A stretch of 64,000 nt of DNA, taken from the NCBI GenBank assembly GCA_938082635.1, contig CALLLI010000036.1:17370-81369 (forward strand), given 5' to 3'. Every line of letters begins with the position of its first letter. Positions within the stretch are counted from its first letter, which is position 1. The notes beneath the pieces are model-generated. The model saw only the letters and a list, made by a program, of their open reading frames with translations. It was not told the DNA's origin and did not search any database. Source of the stretch: an uncultured Verrucomicrobiales bacterium. Lineage in GTDB: Bacteria > Verrucomicrobiota > Verrucomicrobiia > Verrucomicrobiales > DEV007. The translations under genes and the position numbers were made by a program. This document shows, piece after piece, positions 8,401 through 16,687 of this stretch.

Positions 8401-9497
8401 GCAATGTATTGCGCGTGGCCATGCGCACCGCCGAGATGGGACGCTCGTCTGGCACACCACTTCAGATCACGCTTTTGTTAGACACTTCAGGCTCCATGGA
8501 GCGCGCCGATCGGCAAGAATCGATTAGCCAGGCCATGAAGGTCCTCACTTCTCAACTCACTCCAAGTGACACCGTGACCCTGATCGGCTTTGCGCGCCAA
8601 CCCCGGTTGATTCAGGATCGCTTGACTGGCGACGCTTTGGCCAACTTGCCCAAGTTCGTCAAACAAACGCCCTCCGAAGGCGGCACGAATTTGGAAGAAG
8701 CTCTCTTGTTAGGTGCTGAACACGCCAGACGCCAGTTCGTCGAAGCCGGCCAGAACCGAATCGTTCTCATCACCGATGGCGCCGCTAACCTTGGCGATGC
8801 CGATGCCGAGTCCCTGCGCGATCTCGTCGTCGGACTACGTCAGGAAGGTATCGCCTTCGATGCTTGCGGCGTGGGAGCCGAAGGCTTGAATGACACGGTG
8901 TTAGAAGCTCTCACCCGCGATGGCGATGGCCGCTACTACCTGCTGAACAAGCCCGAGGACGCTAATGCTGGCTTTGCCCGCCAACTCGCGGGCGCGTTCC
9001 GCCCCGCCGCGCGCAATGTGAAGGTGCAAGTGCGTTTCAATGATCGCCGCGTGGGCAACTACCGCCTCTTGGGCTTCGAGAAGCATCGCCTGAAGAAGGA
9101 AGATTTCCGCAATGACAAGGTCGACGCGGCCGAGATGGCATCCTCTGAAACAGGCGTCGCCGTTTATGAAATCGAGCCGCTGCCTCAAGGCGATGGCGAG
9201 ATCGGCGAAGTCTCTGTCCGCTTCCAAGACATGACTACTGGCCGGATGGTCGAACGCACGTGGCCGATCGCCTACAACGCAAACGTGACAGCGTTAGACG
9301 AAGCGTCGCCATCGCTTCAACTCGCCAGCACCGCCGCCTTTCTTGGGGAGAAGCTCAAGGGCTCCACCTTCGGAAAAGCCATCAATTTGGAAGAGCTCTC
9401 TCAGGTCCTCACCAATCTAAGACAACACTACAGCTCCGATCCACGCATCGCCTCCCTGATCGCCATGATCGAGAAAGTCAAAGAGCAGCAACCCTAA
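5427..9497 (+). CDS. giant anti-sigma-like / vWA (YfbK-type) protein with secretin-like segments
   Basis: A 1356-aa membrane-anchored protein. Residues 1-100 resemble a zinc-less anti-sigma N-terminus. Residues 109-130 form one transmembrane helix. From about 922 the protein is a YfbK-type unit: EPFSTFSLHVSDVAF, a vWA domain with an intact MIDAS (D-T-S-G-S at 1019-1023), and the conserved C-terminal module (QLASTAAFLGEKLKGSTFG to the end). Residues 730-905 are highly charged and probably coiled coil. Residues 190-700 contain several pieces that look like the verrucomicrobial secretin (GspD-like) but in the wrong order (see findings). The usual YfbK-like protein lacks this insert. The position after an ECF sigma gene suggests sigma control coupled to an extracytoplasmic metal-dependent binding domain. 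The vWA part is firm; the secretin relation is inference from memory of that family. Confidence 0.85.
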   Translation: MKPEDPNVQAWLEPELEARLVASLLGEASAFEQAELDRLLKERPEIAVFQRRLQAVHGLVDEAVKQGPDDDWKLSKDKRTKVLETIRGTASQDETPSNVIAQKQSKRQWIGIAAAASVALFAGAVAMVNTMTGLQSSDSADIAMTREREDYGVEPNVDAKIASAAKESFGDLAQVDNYAYQVSTTPSKPRYFQTENTGVTLKVAPQVGPDGYTIDMDLVPEVVEFDGFAIYEPKIAATKPQSTSDDLAKLGDLENSAAGEALAYHESQEEQLGELDQAEQRFYEVLRDDKFNSAARQGIERVERDRSRHLSAAYDQTRAELIDKVDEAWETPAPKASAATDEEKKAQPQAPELLARSSREAESKEALGLINQEALTDNLTAYAVTPATGDDPPELAQEFGTTQSRSDAPEINVHGRPRIDAFKTTPEIITRSGSTAKVEVVRELIYPDEFDAAKLPQEVVATDGAVAFPVTPPTPTHWKWSFESDESKPSASNTPNLAQAQEQPDQLSYFATQDTEWAESGSTESLNWASQPGMIRTYPPANDSDRQDAPSIESTQVGGALTRFENIADYVTFEFSDPDSKSLAENKSEPYAELAPDNEASFGLIAGFNLIDRNLKRDEAATEEFFENDPEAISPAPGVFAVAGVLTDPQFQTVLQSDAMKKWTGSRGGSEVEGLAKGLRSSSESIVDNNLDALITTLETAPLIAPEKVVALAIASPKSPEQVALTQQSIKVEEARLRMLDFAERYRAIDLAAMQNRASETGEPLQEEESVQHSSQEKEKEKEQRYAKAKKDYEAEKQNLRGFEEGRLSEALVQKDFKTRETILQQQLDKVAAQEAQVAMLGTRYDIPTVLKRQNETAGSDSLSLAEFETKKDTAMDDRRKLEEYKEAQQELGFRRKLVEKVKRALEPAKSQSLNEKHTKQEPFSTFSLHVSDVAFKLAKAALLEQNKWPEVAKVRIEEFVNAFDYGDPAPTQSEKVSCQVEQAAHPFRQQRNVLRVAMRTAEMGRSSGTPLQITLLLDTSGSMERADRQESISQAMKVLTSQLTPSDTVTLIGFARQPRLIQDRLTGDALANLPKFVKQTPSEGGTNLEEALLLGAEHARRQFVEAGQNRIVLITDGAANLGDADAESLRDLVVGLRQEGIAFDACGVGAEGLNDTVLEALTRDGDGRYYLLNKPEDANAGFARQLAGAFRPAARNVKVQVRFNDRRVGNYRLLGFEKHRLKKEDFRNDKVDAAEMASSETGVAVYEIEPLPQGDGEIGEVSVRFQDMTTGRMVERTWPIAYNANVTALDEASPSLQLASTAAFLGEKLKGSTFGKAINLEELSQVLTNLRQHYSSDPRIASLIAMIEKVKEQQP

Positions 9498-9562
9498 GGG
9501 TGCTCGGTCGACATTTTACCAAACCTTTACAAACCGACCTTAGAAACAACGTCTTAATGTAG

Positions 9563-9601
9563 CACGGGCTTCCAGCCCGTGTCCTGGGCAGGATGCCCAG
9601 G
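9563..9601. repeat. double hairpin repeat between the vWA gene and the giant membrane protein gene
   Basis: Two adjacent perfect 8-bp stem-loops with 3-base loops: CACGGGCT-TCC-AGCCCGTG (9563-9581) and CCTGGGCA-GGA-TGCCCAGG (9583-9601). The element ends 10 bp before the downstream ATG at 9612. It resembles dispersed intergenic palindromes of Verrucomicrobia and Planctomycetes and would form strong RNA structure next to the start site. Confidence 0.8.
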
Positions 9602-9611
9602 CTACCCTATC

Positions 9612-12600
9612 ATGAAATCATTCATCGCATTCGTCAGCCTTCTTCTGGCATCTATCAGTCTCGCTCAAGAGCCCGTCGAGATGCCTTCCACATCTAGCGG
9701 ACTCCTCATTATCGACACCAAAGGCGTCGCTCCCAAACCCGCCCTCTTCTTTGCCGCCGATGCCCGGGCCACCATCCAGCTTACGCACGAAGCCATCACT
9801 CAAAGCATCACTGTCGACGTCCACGTGCTCCAGGGCACTCCAGATGTCATCACCCTAGCACTCTTCGGCGAGGGTAAGATCACCGCCGTCACGGGAGAGC
9901 AAGTTCAGTTCTGGGCCGTGCGCCAAGGAACCGGCGAGGACGCCGCCAAACGGTTCTTAGAGATTCGACCAAAGCTTCCGAGCAAAGACGCGCCTGCCCT
10001 TTCGGCCTTCCAGGCCACCATCACAACAACACAAGCGATCGAATCGCTGCCCACGACCACACAGATGCTCACCTTGGGCCCAGGCGAGTCCGCCGGCTTC
10101 TCAACTCAGCTCGAGATCGTCTCCGATGACACCGTGTCTCCCGAGGTGACCGACAGCACCGGATGGCTCTCCGCAACAGCAGCCGAAGATGACGGGCCAC
10201 TCCGTTTTCAAACCACCGGCAATAACACTCTCGCCCTGCAGCTAGAAGCGCGTGGGGTCGCGGCCAACCTCGTTGAGTTCACCAAGGTCCGTTTAGAAGG
10301 CCAGGTAGATTCCGACACTCAAAGTGCTTCCTTCACCCTAACGGGCACCGCCATCGTGCGCGATGAGAGGGGCGGCAAACTGAAACTCTTGTCAGGACAA
10401 GCAGCCCTCCACGAACTTCCCGCAGAGGCTTCCTATCAAGTCCATCTCCGCGCCCAAGGCGAGGGCGCCCCTTACTACGAGCTTGAGTTCACCGAAGCCG
10501 GTGAGTTTCCCATCAGCCTCAACATCGACGCCCGCTTGCAAGTCAAAGGCGAATGGCAGGCTTTCGACTTCACGATTCCCGCCAGTGCCATTGTTCCCAT
10601 GCGCCTCACCGGCCTTCCCGAAGATCTCCGCTTCGACAGTGCTCGCGCCGTCTTTCCGACACGTTCAGACAACGATTGGTTAGGCTTTCTCCCGCCAAGT
10701 GGCCGAGCCGCCACGGCCTGGCGCAGCGGAAAGGAAGAAGAAGACGGCAAGCTCTTCTTTGCCACTCAAGAACAAACCGAGGTCAGTGTCAGTGCAGGCC
10801 TTCTTAGACAAGCCCTGCTCCTCCAAGTCAGCATCCTCCAAGGCAAACTCGACAGCGTGCAGGTCGACCTCTTCGGCGAAGGAGAGATTCTCGCAGTCGA
10901 AGGCCAAAATGTGCTAGGCTGGACGGTAACACCTGGCGAGGACGGCGCTCGGCGTTTGGAAATTCCTCTAAGCCAGGCGATCGAAGGCCAAGCTCAGTTC
11001 CTCATCCGCAGCCAAACGCCCGTCGGTGCCTTTCCCGTCACGGCTACGCCAGTGCGCCTCGCTCCCGTCGATTCCGTGAGGCACTCTGGCAATCTACGCA
11101 TTGGCAACCAAGGCGCGGTGCGTTTGCAACTTTCTGGGCTGGCCGGCATGACGCAACTTTCTACCGATCAGTTTCCTGGTGAACTCAGCCTAACAAACGG
11201 CGCCACGCAGGTCTACGTCTACCGTTTGCCTTCAGCAAACTATGCTTACGAGATCCAGGCAGACCAGATCACTCCAGAAGTGAATGTTTCCCAAATCGTG
11301 GTCTATCACATGGGCGATTCCGATCGACAGATCAATGCCGCGATCGAACTCGACATCCGCGACGCCCCACTTCGCGAATGGGAACTCCAGGTTCCGGAAG
11401 ACTATGCCGTGGTGTCCGTGACGGGTGCCGATGTCGTCGATCATATCCTGAGCAGCCAAGCCGACAATGGCACACGCAGTCTCAAAGTCCTCTTCGGCAG
11501 CATGGTCTCTGGCCGCCGTCTGCTCAATCTTCACCTAGAGAAGAATGAGGCACCCGCTGCTGGCGACTGGGCCCTTCCAACGCTCACCTATCCCGGCGCA
11601 AAGTCGGTTCGCGGTCATTTGGGCATTTCCGCCACGGCTGGCTATCGCGTGAGTTCGGGAACCACTGAAAAGCTTTCAGAACTCCCCCTGACACAGTTTC
11701 CAAAGCAACAAGAGAACCTTCAACAAGCCTACCGGCTTCGCGAACCCGACTGGAGCGCGACCATGACGGTGGAGGCGCTGGGCCAGAGTGTTCAAGCAGA
11801 CGTCTTTCACCTCTATGCCCTGAAAGAAGGCATGGTCTACGGCAGTGTTCTCCTCAATTACTACGTGGTAGGCGCGCCGGTCAGCAACTGGCGCCTCCAG
11901 GTCCCAGCTGAAATGGGCAATGTCGGCATCGATGGCGAAGACGTCCAGACGTGGCGGCGTGAAGGCAACGAGATTTCCGTCACCTTACATGAGCCCGCCT
12001 TAGGGCCATCTACTTTGCTCATGACATTTGAACAACCCATGAGCATAGAGGGCGGCGCCCTCGCACTCGGAGCCGTCACCCCGTTGGAGGTACAGGGAGA
12101 ACGTGGCTTCATTCAAGTCGTCAGTCCCTATCAAGTGCAGCATGAGATCATGCAAGCTTCTGACAACCTGCTTTCACTAGAGGCGAACGAACTTCCGACA
12201 GAATTTCGTCTTCTAACGAGTGCGCCTTCTCTCATCGCCTATCAATATGGAGCGCGCCCTTTCGAGCTCGCCATGAATATCCAGTGGCTGACTCCCGGCA
12301 AGACCGTAGACCAGATGATCGAGTATGCCGACCTCAGCAGCCAGATCTCACGAGATGGCCAAGTGGCGACCACAGCAGTGTTTCATGTGAAAACCCGAGG
12401 CCAGCAAGGCCTTCGATTGCGCCTACCCGATGGCGCCACCCTCTGGGATGCCCAGGTGAATGACAAAGCGGTCAATGCCCGCGCCGATGGCGACTTCACC
12501 GTCATTCCCCTGTCAGCGGCCAACGAGCCTAACCAAAGCGTCCGCGTGAAAGTCCGTATGGGGCAACCTTCTGTCGATCCCTCACACCCTATCATTGGCG

Positions 12601-15600
12601 CACCGGCTGCCGACTCCCCGATCATGATCCATGCTTGGAAAGTGAAGAGCGATCACGGCCAACTCTTACTCCCCAAGGGTGACGCGGCCAAGCAACTTGC
12701 CGCTCCGGTGCTGACAGAGACCGGGTTCGAATGGCTTCTCGGAAACCGCGATCACTGGGAAGTCAGTTTACTCGTCCTGGCCCTGGCCCTGGCCATTATC
12801 GGCTCTTGGCTCGCAGGCAGCACTCAACGTTGGCGCTTGTTTCTCGGTGGACTCGTCATTCTCGCGGCCGCAATCTTTGCTGGCTTTCTTGCCCACCAAG
12901 CTCACGACCAGGCTCGGCCAAACAACACCAAACTTGAGATCATCGCGCCCGTCGTGTCACCAGGCGAGCCTCTGACCGTGTCGTTAGCCCATGTCTCACA
13001 CTTCAGCGCGATGATGCAGCCGGTCGGCATCGGCCTGATAGTGATTGGCCTAGGATTGTTCTTTCTAAGAAAGAGACTCGCCACCTGCCTTGGCGTGATG
13101 GCGATAGGCGTCGGCCTGCTCATGCATCCGTTAGGCGCTCCGATATTCTTCGGCGCTCTCGCATTGTGGCTCTTCTTTCATCGATTCGTTGGGTGCTGGC
13201 GTGCGTTGCTAGGGTCTCCTCCGACTCAGTTTCGTGCTGAGGCTGAGTCGGCCCCTCCCACGCCGCCAGCCATTTCCACACCACTCTGGTTGGCCTGCGC
13301 TCTCAGCGCGGCTGCCCTCTTTGGGGGTGCGGATTTTGCCCAAGCTGCGGATGTTTCTGCCAGCACCCTAACTCAGCGCTGGAAGATCGAAGGCCAGCGC
13401 CTCTTTGGCGAGTTCGAGATCTCCACCAGCGGAAAGGCCGGTGACAGACTGCGTCTTCTCAAAAACCCCGCCGTTCTCACCGCCTTCACAGCCACCAGCG
13501 GTGACGTACGCGTGGCCCGTCGCGCCGTCGACGGTGGTGTCGACTATGATCTAGTCCTTGAGGCTGATGGACGCATCTCTGGGACCGCGACCTTCGAGAT
13601 GGCTCTGGAACAGCCCTTGTCTCGAGTGAACTTCCCCACCGGCATTGCAGCAGTCCACCAGATGGAGGTCACCCTAGATCAGTCAAGCTGGGAAATCACC
13701 TCACCCGCAGCCGTGCGTTTGACGACAGCGCAAGAGGGAGACGCCAACCAAAGTAGCGTCGCTCTCTCAGTGGGCTCTCAAGGAGAACAATGCCTTTCGC
13801 TGGCGCCGCGCACACGGGACCTTGGTTCCGAGACGTCGCAGTTCTATGTCGAAGTCGATCAGGTCTTTCTCCCGAAGCCCGGCGTGATCGATGCCCGGCA
13901 TCGCATCGTGGTCCGGCCTTCTCAAGGACGCGTCCGCGAACTCACGATGCTCGCACCTAACGGATTCACCGTCAGTGATGTCCGATTGGAAGGATTGCGC
14001 AATTGGCGCTTTGATCCCGATACTCGCCAATTGCGAATCGAGCTAGAAACAGCCCGAGCCGATGGTTTTCAGATCGCCGTGTTCACCCAGCAAGGGTTGG
14101 CAGGGCTGCCTACCGACGCCACACTCGAACCGTTGCGAGTCGAAGGTGCCGCCGGAGAAGTTGGCATGCTCGCTCTCGCCTTTGGGCCAGATTCCCAACC
14201 TGAGTCCGTGACTGCCACCGGCCTTTCCGCAGTCAATTTAGAAGACTTTGATGCCAGTTTGTTAGGCAAACGCGAAGGCAATCCCCTCGTTCTCCATCGC
14301 GTCTACCGGTATGGGGCCGACCCAGGAAGCCTTGCTTTGCGAGTCACGGGCGTTGATCCAGAGATTCGCATGACGACGAGACAAACCCTCTCGTTAGGCG
14401 AAGAGCGCTTGGTTCTTGTCATCGATCTCACAGCCTCCATCACCCGAGCTGGCCTCTTCCAACTACGATTCCCGATGCCTGCAGGCCTCGATGTCGAGGC
14501 GATCAGCGGTTCTCACCTTGATCACTGGTCCGAGGTCACCGAGGACGATGTCCGCCTTATTATCCTCCACCTAAAGGGGCGCTCTATGGGTGAGCTCACC
14601 TTCGCCATCAGCCTAACAGGCACTGCACCAGGTGCATTAGACTCTTGGAACGTCCCAAGGTTCACGTTAGAAAACGCCGCACGCGCCACTGGAGAACTTA
14701 TCATCAGTCCCGATCTCGGCATTCGCGCTCAAGCCGTTTCCAGACGGAATGTTTCTCAGTTAGACACTCGTAAGATCGCTCGCAAACAGGCAGGCACGCT
14801 CGCTTTCCAGCTCTTGCAGGAAGAGTGGGAACTTGCGCTCCGTATCGAGCAACTCGAGCCTTGGGTTACAGCTCAAACACTCCAAGAAGTCACCCTGCGT
14901 GAAGGCCAGACACGCACCCGCCTTGCGATTCACTATCAGATCGAGAATGCCGCCGTCAAAACACTCCAACTGCGCTTGCCAGGCCTGAGCCCAACGGATG
15001 AACAATCCGTGCACGCCACGGGCGAAGCCATCAGTGACCTTGTCAGAGTACCCGAGACCGAGGATCTCTGGGAGATTCGTTTCCAACGTGGCATGTTGGG
15101 CGACGTCCATGTGACCATTGATTTCCAGCAACCGGCTGATCGCTCGGTGAATCAGGAAGCCATCGCCCCGGTGATCCTATCAGAAGTGCGCCAGGCTACC
15201 CACTGGATGGCCGTGCGCAGCGTCGGTAGGCTCGGGCTCTCGTTAGCAGAAGCGGATCGGCGTTGGCAAACGGCCGATTGGGGCACCGTCCCAACCAAAC
15301 TGCGTCAAACACGCCAAGGAGACACCCCACGACTCTGCGTCAGGTCGATCGCCCCCGATCAGCCGCTCCAAGTGCGAGTCGAACGGCACGCGGTGGCAGA
15401 AGCTCTCAAACTGCGCGTTTCCAAAGGCCAACTCACGACGCTTCTCTCCGCTGGAGGTGCCCAAGTCACCAAGGCGGTGCTCAACATCGACGTCGCCGAG
15501 AAGAGCCCGCTTCGTGTGACGTTGCCCAACGGCTCGACACTCCTGAATGCCTTCGTCAATGGGCAGAGCGTCGATCTTGTGAACGAAGGCGAAGGAAGCA

Positions 15601-16490
15601 CGTATGCGTTCTATGTCTTTCCCCAGGACGGCTCGCCGACTGCGCAGGTCTCCTTTGCCTATGGCACCTACGAGTCTCAGTCCCGAACCACCCTGGCACT
15701 GGTGGCACCCGCCCTTGAGCTTCCACTTCAAGACATCACCTGGCAAGTCGTGTTGCCCAATGGCTACACGCTGAAGAAAAAGGTCGGGATGTTAGAACTC
15801 AAAAGCTCCGGTAAAGAGATCCGTTTCGATGTCGACCGTTACCAAGCTGCTCAAAAACAACGGCAAGCCCAACAGGCACAGAACGCCAGAACCTTGCTAG
15901 AACGCGCCAACTACTGGCTACGGGAAGGCCAACAAGACAAAGCACGCGAAGCCTTACAAAGCGCGAGCCAATCCAATTCACTCGACGCCGCCTCAAGTGA
16001 AGATGCCCGTGTCCAACTGCGCCAGTTGCAGACCGAGCAAGCACTCCTCGGCCTCAACTCACGGAGACAGTCCGTCTATCTTGAGAACCGCATTGAGACA
16101 CCCGAATTCGCCCGAAACGAACAGCTTGAGCAAGCAGCTCAGTTCAACGTGGTCCTACAGGGCCAGCTAAACTACGACCCGAACAAGGTAGATGATTTCT
16201 TGTTAGGAAACACCGCCGAAGAGAACAGCGCGCTCAAACGCATGGCCGGCCGACTCGTTAGCCACCAACAAGCCGCCGACCTTGGAGTGCGAGGACTCGA
16301 AGTGTCCTTACCAGCCCGCGGCGAACTTCTGACATTCCATCGCAGCGTGCAGGTCGACGGCAGCGAGCCCCTTCGACTAGAATTGACCCTCAGCCCGGAA
16401 GGCAAGGTGCCCTGGTGGTTCATCGGAGCGACCGTCCTCCTGCTAGGGCTGCTCGCCATCGTAGGATCACGTAATCGGGTAAAGGGATAG
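9612..16490 (+). CDS. 2292-aa exported membrane protein with internally duplicated beta-rich modules
   Basis: I recognise no named family. The ATG at 9612 is chosen because it gives a clean signal peptide (MKSFIAFVSLLLASISLAQ); a frame extension to 9579 would run into the hairpin repeat. Residues 20-1045 are beta-rich and exported. Four to five hydrophobic segments lie at about 1046-1190. A second signal-like stretch at about 1225 (WLACALSAAALFGG) introduces another beta-rich half. Residues 2080-2160 are Gln/Ala-rich and helical, and a last membrane helix at about 2263-2287 precedes a basic tail. Internal repeats are visible: the V-x-x-LQG...LFGEG-x-I-x-AV-x-G...W-x-V pattern occurs near residues 70 and 405. 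It is 114 bp downstream of the vWA gene, and the two plus the sigma factor look like one locus. Confidence 0.8.
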   Translation: MKSFIAFVSLLLASISLAQEPVEMPSTSSGLLIIDTKGVAPKPALFFAADARATIQLTHEAITQSITVDVHVLQGTPDVITLALFGEGKITAVTGEQVQFWAVRQGTGEDAAKRFLEIRPKLPSKDAPALSAFQATITTTQAIESLPTTTQMLTLGPGESAGFSTQLEIVSDDTVSPEVTDSTGWLSATAAEDDGPLRFQTTGNNTLALQLEARGVAANLVEFTKVRLEGQVDSDTQSASFTLTGTAIVRDERGGKLKLLSGQAALHELPAEASYQVHLRAQGEGAPYYELEFTEAGEFPISLNIDARLQVKGEWQAFDFTIPASAIVPMRLTGLPEDLRFDSARAVFPTRSDNDWLGFLPPSGRAATAWRSGKEEEDGKLFFATQEQTEVSVSAGLLRQALLLQVSILQGKLDSVQVDLFGEGEILAVEGQNVLGWTVTPGEDGARRLEIPLSQAIEGQAQFLIRSQTPVGAFPVTATPVRLAPVDSVRHSGNLRIGNQGAVRLQLSGLAGMTQLSTDQFPGELSLTNGATQVYVYRLPSANYAYEIQADQITPEVNVSQIVVYHMGDSDRQINAAIELDIRDAPLREWELQVPEDYAVVSVTGADVVDHILSSQADNGTRSLKVLFGSMVSGRRLLNLHLEKNEAPAAGDWALPTLTYPGAKSVRGHLGISATAGYRVSSGTTEKLSELPLTQFPKQQENLQQAYRLREPDWSATMTVEALGQSVQADVFHLYALKEGMVYGSVLLNYYVVGAPVSNWRLQVPAEMGNVGIDGEDVQTWRREGNEISVTLHEPALGPSTLLMTFEQPMSIEGGALALGAVTPLEVQGERGFIQVVSPYQVQHEIMQASDNLLSLEANELPTEFRLLTSAPSLIAYQYGARPFELAMNIQWLTPGKTVDQMIEYADLSSQISRDGQVATTAVFHVKTRGQQGLRLRLPDGATLWDAQVNDKAVNARADGDFTVIPLSAANEPNQSVRVKVRMGQPSVDPSHPIIGAPAADSPIMIHAWKVKSDHGQLLLPKGDAAKQLAAPVLTETGFEWLLGNRDHWEVSLLVLALALAIIGSWLAGSTQRWRLFLGGLVILAAAIFAGFLAHQAHDQARPNNTKLEIIAPVVSPGEPLTVSLAHVSHFSAMMQPVGIGLIVIGLGLFFLRKRLATCLGVMAIGVGLLMHPLGAPIFFGALALWLFFHRFVGCWRALLGSPPTQFRAEAESAPPTPPAISTPLWLACALSAAALFGGADFAQAADVSASTLTQRWKIEGQRLFGEFEISTSGKAGDRLRLLKNPAVLTAFTATSGDVRVARRAVDGGVDYDLVLEADGRISGTATFEMALEQPLSRVNFPTGIAAVHQMEVTLDQSSWEITSPAAVRLTTAQEGDANQSSVALSVGSQGEQCLSLAPRTRDLGSETSQFYVEVDQVFLPKPGVIDARHRIVVRPSQGRVRELTMLAPNGFTVSDVRLEGLRNWRFDPDTRQLRIELETARADGFQIAVFTQQGLAGLPTDATLEPLRVEGAAGEVGMLALAFGPDSQPESVTATGLSAVNLEDFDASLLGKREGNPLVLHRVYRYGADPGSLALRVTGVDPEIRMTTRQTLSLGEERLVLVIDLTASITRAGLFQLRFPMPAGLDVEAISGSHLDHWSEVTEDDVRLIILHLKGRSMGELTFAISLTGTAPGALDSWNVPRFTLENAARATGELIISPDLGIRAQAVSRRNVSQLDTRKIARKQAGTLAFQLLQEEWELALRIEQLEPWVTAQTLQEVTLREGQTRTRLAIHYQIENAAVKTLQLRLPGLSPTDEQSVHATGEAISDLVRVPETEDLWEIRFQRGMLGDVHVTIDFQQPADRSVNQEAIAPVILSEVRQATHWMAVRSVGRLGLSLAEADRRWQTADWGTVPTKLRQTRQGDTPRLCVRSIAPDQPLQVRVERHAVAEALKLRVSKGQLTTLLSAGGAQVTKAVLNIDVAEKSPLRVTLPNGSTLLNAFVNGQSVDLVNEGEGSTYAFYVFPQDGSPTAQVSFAYGTYESQSRTTLALVAPALELPLQDITWQVVLPNGYTLKKKVGMLELKSSGKEIRFDVDRYQAAQKQRQAQQAQNARTLLERANYWLREGQQDKAREALQSASQSNSLDAASSEDARVQLRQLQTEQALLGLNSRRQSVYLENRIETPEFARNEQLEQAAQFNVVLQGQLNYDPNKVDDFLLGNTAEENSALKRMAGRLVSHQQAADLGVRGLEVSLPARGELLTFHRSVQVDGSEPLRLELTLSPEGKVPWWFIGATVLLLGLLAIVGSRNRVKG

Positions 16491-16687
16491 CACACCAAAG
16501 TGCGCTTTTCCCATCTGGAGGGCGCTTCCTGCCACAACCCACATCCCGGAGGGCGGGCCTCTGTATCCGCCGTGATTCCTACTCAGGGCGCCTTAATAGC
16601 ACTGATCATACCGCACTGTCGTTCAGTCACGGCGACGACTGAGCATCGCCCTCTGGGTTTGAAGGCTTCGCCTACGAGGCTTCGAAT
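16491..16687. other. intergenic repeat-rich spacer, no gene
   Basis: Convergent spacer between the giant protein gene and the DUF1501 gene. It contains GC-rich short palindromes (for example around GGAGGGCG...CGCCGTGATTCC at about 16548-16578, and GAAGGCTTCGCC...GAGGCTTC at about 16662-16684) of the dispersed intergenic type. I see no coding sequence or tRNA. Confidence 0.45.

Noticed and set aside
16491-16687. CRISPR-like or attachment-site repeat
   Set aside because: Short palindromes are present, but no regularly spaced direct repeats or integrase gene.
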